From Oleiagrimonas sp963817755 (GTDB lineage: Bacteria > Pseudomonadota > Gammaproteobacteria > Xanthomonadales > Rhodanobacteraceae), in assembly GCA_963817755.1 (NCBI GenBank), contig CAWFPB010000003.1, positions 310,001 to 374,000 of the forward strand: a DNA stretch of 64,000 nt, read 5' to 3'. This document shows, one piece after another, positions 62,935 to 64,000 of this stretch; within the stretch, counting starts at the first letter, position 1; the number at the start of each line of letters is the position of its first letter. The translations under genes and the position numbers were made by a program. The notes beneath the pieces were generated by a model. The model was not told the origin of the DNA. It saw only the letters and a program-made list of their open reading frames with translations, and did no database searches.

Positions 62935-63195
62935 ATGAAGAAGTCCGATTTACCGAGACCAGATCGTTCGATCTGAAAGAGGCGGAGCGGTGTGCCGGTC
63001 AAGGAAATGTGCCGGCAGGCCGGCATCAGGATGCCGACTTACTACAAGTGGAAATCGAAGTATGGCGGGATGGAGGCCTCGGACCTGAAGCGGGTCAAGG
63101 AACTGGAAGCGGAGAATGCCAAGCTCAAGCGTATGTTTGCCGAAATGGCGCTGGAGAATGCGGCGATGAAGGATCTGATCGCAAAAAAACTCTGA
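62935..63195 (+). pseudogene. IS3 OrfA (helix-turn-helix and leucine zipper), frame-shifted
   Basis: An AGGAGG site precedes ATG at 62935, which reads MKKS and then leaves the frame. The family sequence resumes in other frames as RFTET, KEAER and, from 62992, MPVKEMCRQAGIRMPTYYKW followed by SKYGGMEASDLKRVKELEAE and ending MKDLIAKKL. At least two single-base losses separate the parts. The helix-turn-helix and coiled-coil parts are recognisable, but no complete protein can be made. Confidence 0.75.
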
Positions 63196-63201
63196 GGCCG
63201 G

Positions 63202-64000
63202 ATGGGCGAGCGGGAAGCGGCCCGGTATCTGGTAGCGGCAGCACTGGCGTTCCGTGGTCAGGGCCTGACTTGCGTGGGTCTGGCTCGTTCGGCGGTATCG
63301 AGGAACCGGTGGGCTGGATGGTGCGGGATGCCAAGTTGGTGGCTGCATTGGCGCGGCCTGGTGGAGGAACGACCGAGCCGGGGGTTCTGGAAGTGCTGCC
63401 AGCGCCTGCGGTTGGAAGGGGCCAGCTGGAACCACAAGCGAATCTATCGGGTGTACAATGCATGAGATTGAACCTGCGACGGGCAGCTAGGCGGCGCCTG
63501 CCTAAACGGGAGCGGCGTGCCCTTGTATGTGCCCGCCTGAGCCTGATGCGGTCTGGTCAGCGGATTTCATGGCGGATGCCTTGGCCTGCGGGCGGCGTTT
63601 CCGGCATGTTCAACGTGGTGGATGACTTCAACCGGGAGGCGCTGCATATCGAGGTGGATACGTCGATACCTCGGAACGGCTGGTGCGGGTCTTCGAGCAG
63701 ATCTGGAGTGACGCAAGGGCTGCCGCAAGTGCTGCGCACCGACAATGGACCTGAATTCCTGGGAGAGGCCTTCATGAGGTGGGCAAAGGAGGACGGCATG
63801 GCGATCCGGTACATCCAGCCTGGCAAGCCGAACCAGAACGCCTACATAGAGCGGTTCAACCGCACGCTTGCGCGATGAAGCTGCTCGAGCGCGTATCTGT
63901 TCTTGCGACGTCGGGAGGATGTCCGGAGAGGCCGTCTACTGGTGGATGATCGAATACAACGAGCAGCGACCTCATGACTCACTGGGCAGATCGACGCCCG
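63202..64000 (+). pseudogene. IS3 OrfB (DDE integrase), multiply frame-shifted
   Basis: Recognisable pieces lie in all three frames: ARYLVAAALAFRGQGLTCVG, WMVRDAKLVAALAR, RPSRGFWKCC, NHKRIYRVYNA, MRLNLRRAARRRLPKRERRA, PDAVWSADFMADALACGRRF (first Asp), FNVVDDFNREALHIEVDTS, LRTDNGPEFLGEAFMRW (second Asp) and QNAYIERFNRTL (Glu). The DDE residues survive but at least five frame changes prevent a complete protein. The last bases still read YWWMIEYNEQRPHDSLGRST, the family C-terminus, just at the window edge. Confidence 0.78.

Larger units (their letters stand above)
62885..64000 (+). mobile_element. IS3-family insertion sequence, degenerate, cut by window edge
   Basis: Two consecutive transposase frames (OrfA then OrfB) in IS3 order, both broken. 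The left boundary is near 62885 by position only; terminal repeats could not be fixed and the right end lies outside the window. The closest family style by OrfA wording (YYKWKSKYGGMEASD) is the IS407/IS3-type group. Confidence 0.75.

Noticed and set aside
57769..64000. Prophage or integrative element at a tRNA
   Set aside because: No integrase, phage structural gene, tRNA or clear attachment duplication is visible at either end within the window.

Overview
The window is a stretch of chromosome from a high-GC Gram-negative bacterium. Gene content and dense codon use suggest a gammaproteobacterium of the Xanthomonadales, most likely Rhodanobacteraceae (Rhodanobacter/Dyella/Frateuria type). This placement is an inference from gene families: EfpL (YeiP), the liu leucine-degradation genes, KynU plus ACMSD, a fused isobutyryl-CoA mutase, GTAG-type REP elements and RAYT remnants. 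No rRNA, tRNA or CRISPR array was seen.

Layout. 1-17250, almost all on the minus strand: an aldo/keto reductase cut by the window edge, a secreted orphan, two GGDEF/EAL proteins, gamma-glutamyltranspeptidase, a TspO-like protein (plus strand), kynureninase and ACMSD, EfpL, an SDR dehydrogenase, and the first part of a leucine/isovalerate pathway (HMG-CoA lyase, methylcrotonyl-CoA carboxylase alpha, a cupin, methylglutaconyl-CoA hydratase). 17250-23000, plus strand: feoA-feoB-Cys-rich protein behind a Fur-like site, an HtpX-like protease, and a two-component system. 23000-37600: a PAP2/ICMT/heptosyltransferase envelope cluster, a PepSY protein, a tripartite RND efflux operon, an HscC-type Hsp70 with its J-domain partner, and methylcrotonyl-CoA carboxylase beta. 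37600-54000: a thiolase, two tandem subtilisin autotransporters with almost identical C-terminal halves, isovaleryl-CoA dehydrogenase, an FUSC-type membrane protein, TrmO, leucine dehydrogenase, an M48 lipoprotein protease, a REP array and a YHYH protein. 54204-57768: an icmF gene interrupted by six frame changes.

57800-64000 differs sharply from the rest. It is AT-rich, has looser gene packing and many short repeats. It carries an intact GHKL ATPase with a C-terminal HEPN-type motif, a second protein with a HEPN-type motif followed by zinc ribbons, a small two-helix membrane protein and an ankyrin lipoprotein. Related ~20-25 bp repeats, hairpins and C-terminal scraps of RAYT transposases separate these genes. 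A frameshifted IS3-family element closes the window. The two HEPN proteins in their repeat-bounded setting are the best candidates for an undescribed (possibly anti-phage) system.

How the genes work together. Leucine dehydrogenase, isovaleryl-CoA dehydrogenase, MCC alpha and beta, methylglutaconyl-CoA hydratase, HMG-CoA lyase and a thiolase can be assembled into leucine breakdown to acetyl-CoA, all on one strand but spread over 38 kb. The fused mutase would connect isobutyryl-CoA and butyryl-CoA. KynU and ACMSD belong to tryptophan/anthranilate breakdown. Feo genes take up ferrous iron, and a related Fur-like sequence lies upstream of the RND operon.
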